Shown here piece by piece: positions 45,564-54,420 of a stretch of DNA of 64,000 nucleotides. Below the pieces are notes generated by a model, which was not told the DNA's origin, made no database searches, and saw only the letters and a list, made by a program, of their open reading frames with translations. The stretch comes from Pseudomonadales bacterium (GTDB lineage: Bacteria; Pseudomonadota; Gammaproteobacteria; Pseudomonadales; Pseudohongiellaceae): contig JACKOK010000001.1 of NCBI GenBank assembly GCA_024234365.1, positions 744,001 to 808,000 on the forward strand, given 5' to 3'. Made by a program: the position numbers and the translations under genes. Position 1 is the stretch's first letter. Each line of letters starts with the position of its first letter.

Positions 45564-46705
45564 TGGGCACCTCCCGCGAGTTTGTCCTTGATGGCAGCGT
45601 TCATAATCTCGCCGCCGTGGGTGATCAGGCTGTCCCGGAGGATCTGGTCTTCCAGGTCGATGTTCAGTGCGCCGTCCTTGATCATCAGCGTGATCAGGTT
45701 GAGCAGGTTGCGCGCATACAGCTCGCTGGCGTGACCGCTCACGGTGCTGGGCACGTTCAGCGGGCCGTAAATGCTCACGCGATGGTGCACCACGGTCTTG
45801 CCGGCCTCGGTCAGTTCGCAATTGCCCCCGCCCTCGGCGGCAAGGTCCACGATGACCGAACCACCCTTCATGCCTGCCACCATCTCGGCAGTGATGATCT
45901 TGGGTGAGGGGCGGCCGGGAATGGCGGCGGTAGTGACCACCACATCGGCGGCAGCCACATGACGGGCCAGAATGGCCTGCTGCTGCGCCTTCTCTTCGGC
46001 GGTCAGTTCGCGGGCGTAACCGCCACTGCCTTCGGCCTTGATGTCGATGTCCACGAATTTGGCACCCAGGGATTCCACCTGGTCCTTCACGGCGGCGCGC
46101 ACATCATAGCCTTCCACCACGGCACCGAGACGCCTGGCGGTGGCAATGGCCTGCAGGCCGGCAACCCCGGCACCGATGATCAGCACCTTGGAGGGGCGCA
46201 CGGTACCGGCGGCGGTGGTCAGCATGGGGAAGAACTTGCCCAGCAGGGTGCTGGCAATCAACACGGCCTTGTAACCCGCGATCGACGCCTGGGAGGACAG
46301 GGCGTCCATGGCCTGGGCACGGGAAATACGCGGAATCAGTTCCATGGAGAAAGCCGAGACCTGCTTGCCTTGCAGGGTGGCAAAACGCTCCGGCTCGCTG
46401 TAGGGGTTCATGAAGCCGATGAGCACACAGCCCTGCGGCAGTGCGGCCATCTGCTGCGCGGGCAGCGGATTGACGGTCAGCAGGATATTGGCGGCAGCCA
46501 GAAGCTTATCGGCATCCTGCTCGATATCGGCACCCGCGGCCACATAGTCTTCGTCACCATAGCCGGCACTTTCACCGGCACCGGACTGGACGCTTACGCT
46601 CAGATCCATCGCCCGCAAACGCTTGACGACGTCCGGGACCAGCGCAACGCGCTGCTCCCCTTCTCTCGATTCCTTCGGAACACAGACTCTTATGCTCACT
46701 GGCAT
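45560..46705 (-). CDS. NAD(P) transhydrogenase alpha subunit, soluble part (PntA1)
   Basis: 381 aa. Domain I, the NAD(H)-binding dimer, related to alanine dehydrogenase. It opens IRVCVPKESREGEQRVALVP and has the NAD loop VLIIGAGVAGLQAIATARRLGAVV. RQDQ-type and EGYDVRAAVKDQVESLGA regions are in place. First gene of pntA1-pntA2-pntB-RDD. No clear regulatory site in the 85 bases upstream. Confidence 0.95.
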   Translation of the reverse strand: MPVSIRVCVPKESREGEQRVALVPDVVKRLRAMDLSVSVQSGAGESAGYGDEDYVAAGADIEQDADKLLAAANILLTVNPLPAQQMAALPQGCVLIGFMNPYSEPERFATLQGKQVSAFSMELIPRISRAQAMDALSSQASIAGYKAVLIASTLLGKFFPMLTTAAGTVRPSKVLIIGAGVAGLQAIATARRLGAVVEGYDVRAAVKDQVESLGAKFVDIDIKAEGSGGYARELTAEEKAQQQAILARHVAAADVVVTTAAIPGRPSPKIITAEMVAGMKGGSVIVDLAAEGGGNCELTEAGKTVVHHRVSIYGPLNVPSTVSGHASELYARNLLNLITLMIKDGALNIDLEDQILRDSLITHGGEIMNAAIKDKLAGGAQ

Positions 46706-46790
46706 CCCCCCGTTGGTCAGTTCCCTGTTATAAAAGTGCGCGCAGTATACCGCGTTAGTGTGGGGGAATGAACGTGCGGACGCCCGATAA

Positions 46791-47306
46791 TCAGTGGTTC
46801 GCGGCGGGCGGAGTAGTGGTGCCTTGCGGGTTCGTTTGCTGCGGATTCACGGACTGGGGCGCCTCCTGCACGGGATTGGCGGGGCTTGCGGGAGCGCTGC
46901 TCTGGGGGGCGGCCAGTTGCTGGCGCAGGGCTTCAATTTCCGGTGACAGAGTGCTGTTGGTGTTCAGCGCGTCTTCGCTGGCGCGGATTTTGTCGAAGTA
47001 TTCCGGGTCCACCTCGGTGATCTTGATGACGCGGTTGAAGGTGCTCTTGGGGTCCTTCTGGCACAGAATGGTGAAGGTGGGTTCTTCGTAAATGGTGCGG
47101 TACTCGTTCAGACGTGCGTAGAGAATCTCTTTGCAGTTTTCATCCTGCAGAGCCATATCCGCCGCCATCTGCAGGAAGGGGCGCAGATGGGAGGCGCTGG
47201 CAGGCAGCCACAGCCGCTCCGAGCGTGTGGAGATTTCAGCGGCCTGGGCAGAGCTGGCCAGTAGCAGGCCGGCAGTGGTCAGAGACAGAAGACGTATCGG
47301 TGTCAT
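46791..47306 (-). CDS. Periplasmic hypothetical protein with Pro/Gln-rich tail
   Basis: 171 aa. Signal peptide RLLSLTTAGLLLASSAQAA, a globular part of about 80 residues with two Cys (DENCKEILYARLNEY and TILCQKDPK) likely joined by a disulfide, and a disordered tail rich in Ala, Pro, Gln and Thr. I do not recognise the family. It is divergent from the citramalate-synthase-like gene and 85 bases from pntA1, whose promoter must lie at that end. Confidence 0.75.
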   Translation of the reverse strand: MTPIRLLSLTTAGLLLASSAQAAEISTRSERLWLPASASHLRPFLQMAADMALQDENCKEILYARLNEYRTIYEEPTFTILCQKDPKSTFNRVIKITEVDPEYFDKIRASEDALNTNSTLSPEIEALRQQLAAPQSSAPASPANPVQEAPQSVNPQQTNPQGTTTPPAANH

Positions 47307-47479
47307 GGGGAGTGTATCGGCGCGTCCGTGTATTTCATGAGGGTATTTTCCTTGCTATGTCTGCAAATGTGAAGCGTGAGCGGGAACTGCCCGGGGTGAC
47401 TTATGGCATCCGCCTTTATTTGCTAGAATCGGCTCCCTTTTTTCCCTTTCGCCAGGCAGGCGAACGACGAAGAGCCAAT

Positions 47480-49018
47480 ATGAGTAACGCAAGCCCCAGA
47501 CACATCCGCATCCTCGACACCACGCTGCGCGACGGCGAACAAACCCAGGGCGTTTCCTTTGCCGGCAAGGAAAAGCTGCATATTGCCCGGGCCCTGCTGC
47601 AGTCGTTGAAGGTGGACCGTATCGAGGTGGCCTCCGCCCGGGTTTCCGAGGGCGAGAAGCAGGCCGTGATCGATATCAACGCCTGGGCTGCCGCAGAAGG
47701 CTATCTCGACAAGGTCGAGGTGCTGGGTTTCGTGGACCACCACAAGAGCGTGGACTGGGTGGTGGAGACCGGGGGGCGCGTCATCAATCTGCTCGCCAAG
47801 GGCAGTGAAAAGCATTGCCGCGAGCAACTGGGGCGTACGCTGGAGGAGCATATCGCGGATATCCGCCAGACGGTTGCCTATGCCCAGCAACAGGGGCTGC
47901 GCGTCAATATGTATCTGGAGGACTGGTCCAATGGCTACAAGGATTCTCCCCAGTATGTCTTCGACCTGGTGGAAGGCACCCGGGAGCTGGGCATTGCCGA
48001 CTACATGCTGCCCGACACCCTGGGGGTGATGACGCCGGATGAGGTCTATGCCGCCCTGAGCGACATGACCTCACGCTTCCCCGAGCAGGCCTTTGATTTC
48101 CATCCCCATAATGATTATGGGCTGGCGACCGCGAATGTCATGGCCGCTGTGAAGGCCGGGGTGAGCGCCATCCATTGCACGATCAACTGCCTGGGGGAGC
48201 GCGCCGGCAACGCCTCTTTGGCCGAGGTTGCCGTGGTACTGAAGGACAAGATGGGCATGCAACTGTCCATTGACGAGACGCGCATCAACCAGCTCAGCCG
48301 CATGGTGGAAAATTTCTCCGGCAAATGGGTGGCCGCCAATGCGCCCATCGTAGGGGCCGATGTTTTCACGCAGACCGCCGGCATTCATGCCGATGGCGAT
48401 CTCAAGGGGGGGCTCTACATCACCGCCCTGCGCCCCGAGCGTTTCGCCCGCAAGCGTGTCTATGCCCTGGGCAAGATGAGTGGCAAGGCCTCCCTGGCCA
48501 ACAATCTGGAAGAGCTGGGTCTGAGCCTGTCCGCCGAGGAGCAGAAAAAGGTGCTCCAGCGGGTGGTGGAACTGGGGGATTCCAAGGAAGTGATCACGGT
48601 GGACGATCTTCCCTTCATCATTGCCGATGTGCTGGAGAGCCGGGATTACAGCTACACCCAGTTGCTCAATTGCTATATCTCCAGCGGTCTGGATGTGGAG
48701 AGTACCGCCAGTGTGCGCGTGCGCATCGATGGTAAGGAGTACAGCGCTTCCGGTTCCGGCAATGGCGGCTTTGCCGCCTTCATGGATGCCATTGGGCGTA
48801 TTCTCAAGGCGCGCAAATTCCAGATGCCGGACCTGCTCGACTACGAGGTGCACATCCCGCGTGGCGGTAATACCAGCGCGCTGACCGAGTGCATCATCAC
48901 CTGGGCGGGGGAGACCCGTGAGCTGAAGACCCGGGGGGTGGATTCCAATCAGGTGCTGGCCGCCGTCAAGGCAACGCTGCGCATGATCAACATCCGCATG
49001 CACGCAGCCCGCCCGTAG
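47480..49018 (+). CDS. Citramalate/2-isopropylmalate synthase, Bacteroidota-like type
   Basis: 512 aa from ATG 47480. HMGL-like TIM barrel: IRILDTTLRDGEQTQGV (substrate and metal loop), the VDRIEVASARVSEGE segment and the metal-binding FHPHNDYGLATAN. A long C-terminal LeuA-type regulatory domain follows (YISSGLDVESTASVRVRIDG onward). It condenses acetyl-CoA with a 2-oxo acid. The sequence style (VLGFVDHHKSVDW, MYLEDWSNGYKDSPQYVF) resembles Bacteroidota LeuA/CimA-like proteins more than enterobacterial LeuA. Whether it makes citramalate or isopropylmalate cannot be read by eye. Its stop codon lies inside a REP repeat. Confidence 0.87.
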   Translation: MSNASPRHIRILDTTLRDGEQTQGVSFAGKEKLHIARALLQSLKVDRIEVASARVSEGEKQAVIDINAWAAAEGYLDKVEVLGFVDHHKSVDWVVETGGRVINLLAKGSEKHCREQLGRTLEEHIADIRQTVAYAQQQGLRVNMYLEDWSNGYKDSPQYVFDLVEGTRELGIADYMLPDTLGVMTPDEVYAALSDMTSRFPEQAFDFHPHNDYGLATANVMAAVKAGVSAIHCTINCLGERAGNASLAEVAVVLKDKMGMQLSIDETRINQLSRMVENFSGKWVAANAPIVGADVFTQTAGIHADGDLKGGLYITALRPERFARKRVYALGKMSGKASLANNLEELGLSLSAEEQKKVLQRVVELGDSKEVITVDDLPFIIADVLESRDYSYTQLLNCYISSGLDVESTASVRVRIDGKEYSASGSGNGGFAAFMDAIGRILKARKFQMPDLLDYEVHIPRGGNTSALTECIITWAGETRELKTRGVDSNQVLAAVKATLRMINIRMHAARP

Positions 49019-49283
49019 GAGCCAGCCCTGCTGGCGATCGGATTCTGCAAGATCGTTGCAGGAGCCAGCCTTGCTGGCGATTGGATTATGCAATGGTTTG
49101 AGGGGATTCGCCTGCAGGGCAGGCTCCTACGTCATCAATTTGACCCGAACCAACCCGAACCAACCCGAACCGGATTAATCCGGTTTGGGCCAATCTGAAA
49201 CGAATTGATCCTGTAGGAGCCAGCCCTGCTGGCGATTGGGTTCTGCAAGATCGTTGTAGGAGCCAGCCCTGCTGGCGATTGGG
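49015..49283. repeat. Cluster of five REP elements (GTAG-type)
   Basis: Copies at 49015-49038, 49058-49081, 49106-49130 (inverted), 49213-49236 and 49256-49279. The core is GTAGGAGCC then a small CCAGC-CCT-GCTGG hairpin, then GAT. The first two are spaced 43 bases and this two-copy unit is repeated as the last two, also 43 bases apart with the same spacer (TTCTGCAAGATCGTTG). The inverted copy has the A/T-swapped stem. The 301-base gap holds no gene. Confidence 0.9.
49144..49171. repeat. Decamer tandem CCCGAACCAA
   Basis: Two full units and a partial third inside the REP cluster. It runs directly into the palindrome AACCGGATTAATCCGGTT at 49168-49185, flanked by CCC and GGG that lengthen the stem. 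Confidence 0.85.
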
Positions 49284-49319
49284 TTTCCCCAACAGCCAGA
49301 ACGAGGCAGGCTCCGGTAA

Positions 49320-50426
49320 TCAGCCTACTGGCAGCTTGCCGAGCTCCGCCACCACCAGATCACCAAAGGACTGGGTATCGATCATCTTCACCCCGGCGCC
49401 AGGCTTGGACAGGTCGGGTGTGGAGTAGCCCTGGGCAAACACGCTCTGCATGGCATGCCAGACATTCTTCGCTTCGGTATCCATGCCAAAGCTCATCTCC
49501 AGCATCATGGCCACGGAGCCGATCATGGAATAGGGGTTGGCGATGTTCTTGCCCGCGATGTCCGGGGCGGAACCGTGGGAGGGCTCGTAATAGGCCTTGG
49601 TATCGCCGAGACAGGCAGAAGGCATGAGGCCGAGAGAACCCAGAATGCCACCGCCCTGATCACTGAGGATGTCGCCGAACATGTTTTCCATGACCATCAC
49701 ATCAAACTGGCCCGGGTTCAGGCACAGATAGGTCGCGGCAGCGTCCACCAGAATGTGAATGACCTTCACCTCGGGGTAGTCTTTCGCGGTTTCCTCGATG
49801 ATCTCGTTCCACAGTACGCTGGATTTCAGCACATTGCTCTTGTGGATGTTGTGCAGCACTTTCTTGCGCTTCATCGCCGTCTCGAAGGCCACTTTGGCAA
49901 TGCGACGAATCTGTACCTCGTCGTACTCCAGGGTTTCCTTCACATAGCGGATGCCGTCGGCGTTCACGCCGGTTTCCTTGTTGCCGAAATACAGGCCACC
50001 CACCAGCTCGCGGATGATCATGATGTCGATGCCGTCACCGATGATTTCTTTTTTCAGCGGTGAAAAATGGGCCAGGCCCTGGGGCAGATACACCGGACGG
50101 AAATTCGCATAGGTGTTGTAACGGCGGCGCAGGGGCAGCAGGGCACCACGCTCGGGTTGCATGTCCACGGGAATTTTCTTGGAGTCTTCGTGGTTCAGGC
50201 CGATGGGGCCTTTCAGAATGGCGTCCGCCTCATCACAGACTTTCTTGGTCTGTTCGGGGAAAGGGTCTCCGCATTCAAAGTAGGCGCTGGCGCCGAAAGG
50301 GGTATGAATGAGTTCGAAACTGACGTCATTGCGCTGTTCAACCAGACGCAGTACCTTGACGGCCTCCGTCATGATTTCCGGGCCAATGCCGTCGCCATCC
50401 AGTAACGCGATCTTGTACTTGCTCAT
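49320..50426 (-). CDS. Isocitrate/isopropylmalate dehydrogenase family enzyme (LeuB-like)
   Basis: 368 aa beta-decarboxylating dehydrogenase. It opens YKIALLDGDGIGPEIMTEAVKVL and has the substrate-loop region RRRYNTYANFRPVYLP, with the catalytic Tyr in NKETGVNADGIRYVKETLEYDE. Metal-binding HILVDAAATYLCLNPGQFDVMVMENMFGDILSD follows, then the NAD region GSAPDIAGKNIANPYSM. It could act on 3-isopropylmalate or the citramalate-derived intermediate of isoleucine synthesis. It faces the synthase gene across the REP cluster. Confidence 0.9.
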   Translation of the reverse strand: MSKYKIALLDGDGIGPEIMTEAVKVLRLVEQRNDVSFELIHTPFGASAYFECGDPFPEQTKKVCDEADAILKGPIGLNHEDSKKIPVDMQPERGALLPLRRRYNTYANFRPVYLPQGLAHFSPLKKEIIGDGIDIMIIRELVGGLYFGNKETGVNADGIRYVKETLEYDEVQIRRIAKVAFETAMKRKKVLHNIHKSNVLKSSVLWNEIIEETAKDYPEVKVIHILVDAAATYLCLNPGQFDVMVMENMFGDILSDQGGGILGSLGLMPSACLGDTKAYYEPSHGSAPDIAGKNIANPYSMIGSVAMMLEMSFGMDTEAKNVWHAMQSVFAQGYSTPDLSKPGAGVKMIDTQSFGDLVVAELGKLPVG

Positions 50427-50539
50427 GGGGTTCCTGCAGTGCTTGGGACACTCGCTGAGAGGTCGTTGGAAAAGGGCGCTAATGTATCACGGGGCGGGGA
50501 ACAGGAACAGGGCGAGGCAGCGGAAGGCCTCGCACGTTG

Positions 50540-50665
50540 TCAGAACAGAACAGCGACCTGGCGGATGAAGATGATGGTGAGGATGGCAATAATGATATAG
50601 GTCACGGTGTCACTGACTTCCATGCCAAAGAATTTTTTCGGTTTGTTTTCCTGATCGTCGGACAT
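50540..50665 (-). CDS. 41-aa membrane miniprotein
   Basis: Starts at ATG 50665 with GGAGG 8 bases upstream. N-terminal charged part (SDDQENKPKKFFGMEVSD), then a single hydrophobic helix TYIIIAILTIIFIRQVAVLF at the C terminus. The arrangement is that of a tail-anchored miniprotein. Ribosome binding site and uninterrupted codons support it, but no family is recognised. It lies between the LeuB-like gene and an MFS gene on the opposite strand. Confidence 0.62.
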   Translation of the reverse strand: MSDDQENKPKKFFGMEVSDTVTYIIIAILTIIFIRQVAVLF

Positions 50666-50815
50666 TACATAGGCCTCCACATTTCAGAAGTGCGCCCATA
50701 GTACCCAGATTCGCGGCCTCATGCCACCCGCAATTAGGGGAGTGTTGTGATTTTTTATCGCGTTATCAGGAATTTGTGCGTGATATCGTGAAAAGTGTTT
50801 AGCACAGAGGTGTGA

Positions 50816-52192
50816 GTGATTAAAAAAGCAGCAAAACAGGCTTCGCTTGAGGGCAATCTGACCCGTTTCATTCTCTTCCGTCTGCTTTATACGGCACGTT
50901 TTTATTATCCGGTGCTTACCATCCTGTTTCTCGACTACGGTCTGACGCTGGAACAATTCGGCATTCTCAATCTGGCCTGGGCGCTGAGCATTGTTTTTGC
51001 GGAGGTTCCTTCGGGGGCACTGGCCGATATTTTTGGGCGCAAACGTCTGCTGGTGGTGGCGGCCTCGTTGATGGTCGTGGAGATGAGCCTGCTGGCATTC
51101 GTGCCGCTCGGTGCCTCGCCGTTTCTTTTCGTGGTGTTTTTGATCAATCGGATATGTTCCGGTTTTTCGGAGGCCGCTGCCAGCGGTGCCGATGAGGCAC
51201 TGGCCTACGATTCCCTGAAAGCGCTGGGGAGAGAGGGGGAGTGGGCGGCGCTGCTGGAGAAAAGCACCCGCGTGGTCTCTGTCGGCTTTTTCAGCGCCAT
51301 GATGTTGGGGGCGTTTGTTTATGACGGAAGCCAGCTCAATGCGGTTTTGCACTATTTCAACCCGCAATGGCAGCTGTCAGCACAATTGAGTATTCGTATG
51401 CCGGTGCTGCTGACCCTGCTTAGTGCTCTGGTGGTCTTGCTGACCACGCTGGGGTTTCAGGAGCCGGTTTCAGATACGGTTTCACCTGAGTCTGCTGGCA
51501 GCCGGCTGGGGGCGGTGCGTGAAGCGTGGGGGCAGATCCTGGCGGCGGGACGCTGGACGCTGGGGCATCGTTTTGTGCTGTTCGTGATTCTTGCGGCACT
51601 GGCGCTGGACAGCGTTGCACGGCAGTTTGTTGTGCTGGCCAGTGAGTACTATCGCCTGATCGATATTCCCGTGTCCTGGTTCGGGGCAGTGGGTGCCGGG
51701 ATGTCCCTGTTGGGTATTGTCAGTGCCAGGGCTGCACGCGTGATGGTGAACCGCCTGCCGCCTCTGCACAATTTTTTTGCCCTATCTGGGTTGTTGCTGC
51801 TCTCGCTTGCCGGGCTGGCGTTTGCCCTGCCGTTGTGGGGTGTCATGTTTGCAGCGGGCTGTTTTGTCATTCTGGGCATGGTGCAGTTCCAGACGAGTTT
51901 TTATCTGAACCAGATGGTGGATTCGCGTCAGCGAGCCACCGTGCTGAGTTTTCGTGGGCTGGCCCTGAACCTCGGCCTGGGCCTGGCGAGCATGCTCTAT
52001 ACGGTGTGGGTCGGAGTGATCAAGTCAGAGGGCGAACCGTCAACAGCCGCCGAGGTGTGGCAGGGGCAGGTTTTTCTGCGGGTGCTGGATGCCTTTCCGG
52101 TCTATTTTCTGGCCTTGTCGCTGGGGCTTGCTCTGCTGGCCTGGGGGCTGCGCGTACCGCGTGCGGTGTTCCTGCGCATACCGCAGCGTTAG
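50816..52192 (+). CDS. MFS transporter of unknown substrate
   Basis: 458 aa from GTG 50816, with AGAGG 5 bases upstream. Twelve helices; the loop GALADIFGRKRLLVVAA is the MFS motif A. Helix 5-like SGFSEAAASGADEALAYDSL resembles the small group of MFS proteins with a conserved SGADEALAYDSL-type segment, whose transport role is unclear. No neighbour suggests a substrate. Confidence 0.88.
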   Translation: MIKKAAKQASLEGNLTRFILFRLLYTARFYYPVLTILFLDYGLTLEQFGILNLAWALSIVFAEVPSGALADIFGRKRLLVVAASLMVVEMSLLAFVPLGASPFLFVVFLINRICSGFSEAAASGADEALAYDSLKALGREGEWAALLEKSTRVVSVGFFSAMMLGAFVYDGSQLNAVLHYFNPQWQLSAQLSIRMPVLLTLLSALVVLLTTLGFQEPVSDTVSPESAGSRLGAVREAWGQILAAGRWTLGHRFVLFVILAALALDSVARQFVVLASEYYRLIDIPVSWFGAVGAGMSLLGIVSARAARVMVNRLPPLHNFFALSGLLLLSLAGLAFALPLWGVMFAAGCFVILGMVQFQTSFYLNQMVDSRQRATVLSFRGLALNLGLGLASMLYTVWVGVIKSEGEPSTAAEVWQGQVFLRVLDAFPVYFLALSLGLALLAWGLRVPRAVFLRIPQR

Positions 52193-52396
52193 TGACAGCT
52201 TTGTCTCATGTTTTGGCAATTCTGGCAGTGAGGGGTGGCAAAGTCTTTCTCCGGCACAGGCGGGACGGGATAATCACAAGGAAAAACAGTGGCTTAGTTT
52301 CATTCCGGGGAGCGCTGTAGTTTGGCCCGACACTTGCTTTTCTTTCTGTTGACGACTTGATAAGCCTCAACAGAGCGATTGCAGGAGGATGCAACA

Positions 52397-52636
52397 ATGC
52401 GCAGACAGGAGCGAGATACAGATCCATCGCCGCTTGAAAGCCAGGCACAGGTTGGCTGGCTGGATTCCATGGTCAGCAGCATGGCGGCGGCGTTTGGCGT
52501 GCAGAGCCAGAAGAACCGTATGCGGGATTTTGAGCACGGTGATGTCAAGAAATTTGTCATTTCCGGCATTGCCCTGACCTTCATCATTCTGTTTGGGCTG
52601 GCAGCCGTGGTGAAGATCGTTTTGCTGAATGCCTGA
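52397..52636 (+). CDS. DUF2970 membrane protein
   Basis: 79 aa from ATG 52397 with AGGAGG 8 bases upstream. A hydrophilic start is followed by SSMAAAFGVQSQKNRMRDFEHGD, then a C-terminal helix (FVISGIALTFIILFGLAAVV). GVQS-KNR-RDF is the DUF2970 signature. It comes 131 bases before the DsrE-like gene on the same strand. Function unknown. Confidence 0.82.
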   Translation: MRRQERDTDPSPLESQAQVGWLDSMVSSMAAAFGVQSQKNRMRDFEHGDVKKFVISGIALTFIILFGLAAVVKIVLLNA

Positions 52637-52767
52637 TGCTTTCACAGGTGCTGGCAAACTTTGGTTCCGGGGACGATAATGCGGCCCAAGGCTCGCAGTA
52701 TGAGTGCCCGTTCATCCCCCGCGCTTTCGGGCGTCGGGAGGACAAACTGATATCTGAGGAGAATGAC

Positions 52768-53466
52768 ATGAAAGAACAACTCAAGGCCCTGAAAGGGCGT
52801 CGTCGCTGGTTCCTGGGCAGCCTGGGGGCAGTGGCTGCCGGCGCGGCGGTGGTGTCGTCTGCGGGCAATGCGCAATCCGCATCGCCTGCCAGAGCCTTCA
52901 CACCGGCCCGGCATGCGGGGGATGACTGGATGGAACAGATGCCGGGGGTTCACCGCGCATTCATTGACACCGCCAGCACTGTCGGTGGCATTACCGCACT
53001 GAACTATGCCCACAATATTCTGATGGTGCATGAACAGGATTACGGCGGTAAGGAATCCGACTACGCCATGATCGTCTGCTACCGTCATCAGGCCACACCG
53101 CTGGCCTATAACGAGGCCATGTGGGCGAAGTACGGTGAGCATTTCAGCAATTTCCTGGGCTTCAAGGACCCGCGTACGGATGAGGTCTTCAAGGTGAACC
53201 CGCTGAATATTCCCAACCGTGGGGATCTGGCGAGCCGTGGGCACACGCTGACGGAAATGGCGGATCGCGGCGTGCGCTATGCCGTTTGCAATCGCGCCAC
53301 CCATGCGGTTTCCGGTTTTGTGGCACGCGCCACGAATGGCAATGCGGACGATATCTACAAGGAACTGGCCGCCAATCTCGTCCCCCATGCCCGTCTGGTA
53401 CCGGCAGGTGTCATGGCGGCCACACGTTCTCAGGAGCGTGGCTTCAGCCTGCTCGCCGCAGGCTGA
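52768..53466 (+). CDS. Tat-exported DsrE-like protein
   Basis: 232 aa. A Tat-type signal begins GRRRWFLGSLGAVAAGAAVV. The mature part shows the DsrE/F-fold pattern: NILMVHEQDYGG early, RGVRYAVCNRATHAVSG in the middle and LVPHARLVPAGVMAATRSQERGFSLL at the end. The Cys of RYAVCNRA is where DsrE-like proteins often carry a sulfur-handling Cys. It converges, 6 bases apart, on the TsdA-like cytochrome gene. A role in periplasmic sulfur chemistry is an inference from fold and neighbour. Confidence 0.78.
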   Translation: MKEQLKALKGRRRWFLGSLGAVAAGAAVVSSAGNAQSASPARAFTPARHAGDDWMEQMPGVHRAFIDTASTVGGITALNYAHNILMVHEQDYGGKESDYAMIVCYRHQATPLAYNEAMWAKYGEHFSNFLGFKDPRTDEVFKVNPLNIPNRGDLASRGHTLTEMADRGVRYAVCNRATHAVSGFVARATNGNADDIYKELAANLVPHARLVPAGVMAATRSQERGFSLLAAG

Positions 53467-53472
53467 TCTTCC

Positions 53473-54420
53473 TCACTCAAGACCGCGATAGAACTCCCGG
53501 ATGGGGCCGTAAGGTCCCACCCGGTGCTGTTCCGGCGGGAACGGATCCGCGTAGGGGCCATAAGGGCTGTCTACGGGTTTGTTTTTACGGTCCGGATAAT
53601 CCACTTCCAGATTGGCCTTCTGCGGCCGCTCCTTTGAATTGATGTAGGCCGCGACATCGTAGGCCTCGTCATCCGTCAGGTCCGGCTGGCCCAGCGGCAT
53701 GCGTGCCTTGATGAAGTTCGAGGCCGTCAGCACGCGGTTCATCCCGGCACCGTTATTGAAACTGTCCGGTCCCCACAGCGGCGGAAACAGATAGCCCTCG
53801 CGGATATCCAGCGTGGCGGGCAGGCCCTGGCCATTGTCGCCATGGCAGACCTGGCAGCGCTCTTCGTAAACCACTTGTCCTGCTACCGGGTCGGCGGCAC
53901 GGGCAGGTTCGCGGAAGGCGGTGGGTTCTTCGGATTGACGCCGGGTTTCCCCCATGGCGGCATACTGTTCACCGAGGCTGAGAATATAGGCTTCCATGGA
54001 GCGCATTTCGGCGCTCTCGCGTGGCAGCTTGGTGCCGTTCATGCTGCGTTCCATACAGCCATTGATGCGGTCGCGCAGATCGCCCTCGATGCCGTCCCGC
54101 CCGGAGAACCGTGGGTAGCGTGAAGATGCCGTCAGCAGCGACAGGGTACCGGGCTTGGTGCCACTGTCCAGATGGCAGGAGGAGCAATCCAGATTGCTGC
54201 CGGAATAGCGCATGGCCGGGTCTTCGTGTTCCGGCCCCATGAGGACGGAAGTCTCCCGGATAAGCTGACGCCCGTATTCCACAGAGACCTCGGTACCCTT
54301 GTCGTCGAACTCCGGCGTCTGCCGCAGCATCCATACCGAGCCGACAATGATGCCGACACTGACGGCGCCCCCGGCCAGCAGGGTCAGTAGCAGGCCGCCT
54401 CGTTGATTGTTCAGACTCAT
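53473..54420 (-). CDS. Dihaem cytochrome c, TsdA (thiosulfate dehydrogenase)-like
   Basis: 315 aa. An N-terminal membrane helix (about 10-31) would keep it anchored or act as an uncleaved signal. Haem 1 site CSSCH at 79-83, haem 2 site CQVCH at 189-193. The segment DRINGCMERSMNG places Cys122 where TsdA has the unusual Cys haem ligand. RYPRFSGRDGIEGDLRDRI and the preceding YGRQLIRET are also TsdA-like. TsdA joins two thiosulfates to tetrathionate or the reverse. It is the last of three translationally coupled genes, after the oxidase. Confidence 0.8.
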   Translation of the reverse strand: MSLNNQRGGLLLTLLAGGAVSVGIIVGSVWMLRQTPEFDDKGTEVSVEYGRQLIRETSVLMGPEHEDPAMRYSGSNLDCSSCHLDSGTKPGTLSLLTASSRYPRFSGRDGIEGDLRDRINGCMERSMNGTKLPRESAEMRSMEAYILSLGEQYAAMGETRRQSEEPTAFREPARAADPVAGQVVYEERCQVCHGDNGQGLPATLDIREGYLFPPLWGPDSFNNGAGMNRVLTASNFIKARMPLGQPDLTDDEAYDVAAYINSKERPQKANLEVDYPDRKNKPVDSPYGPYADPFPPEQHRVGPYGPIREFYRGLE

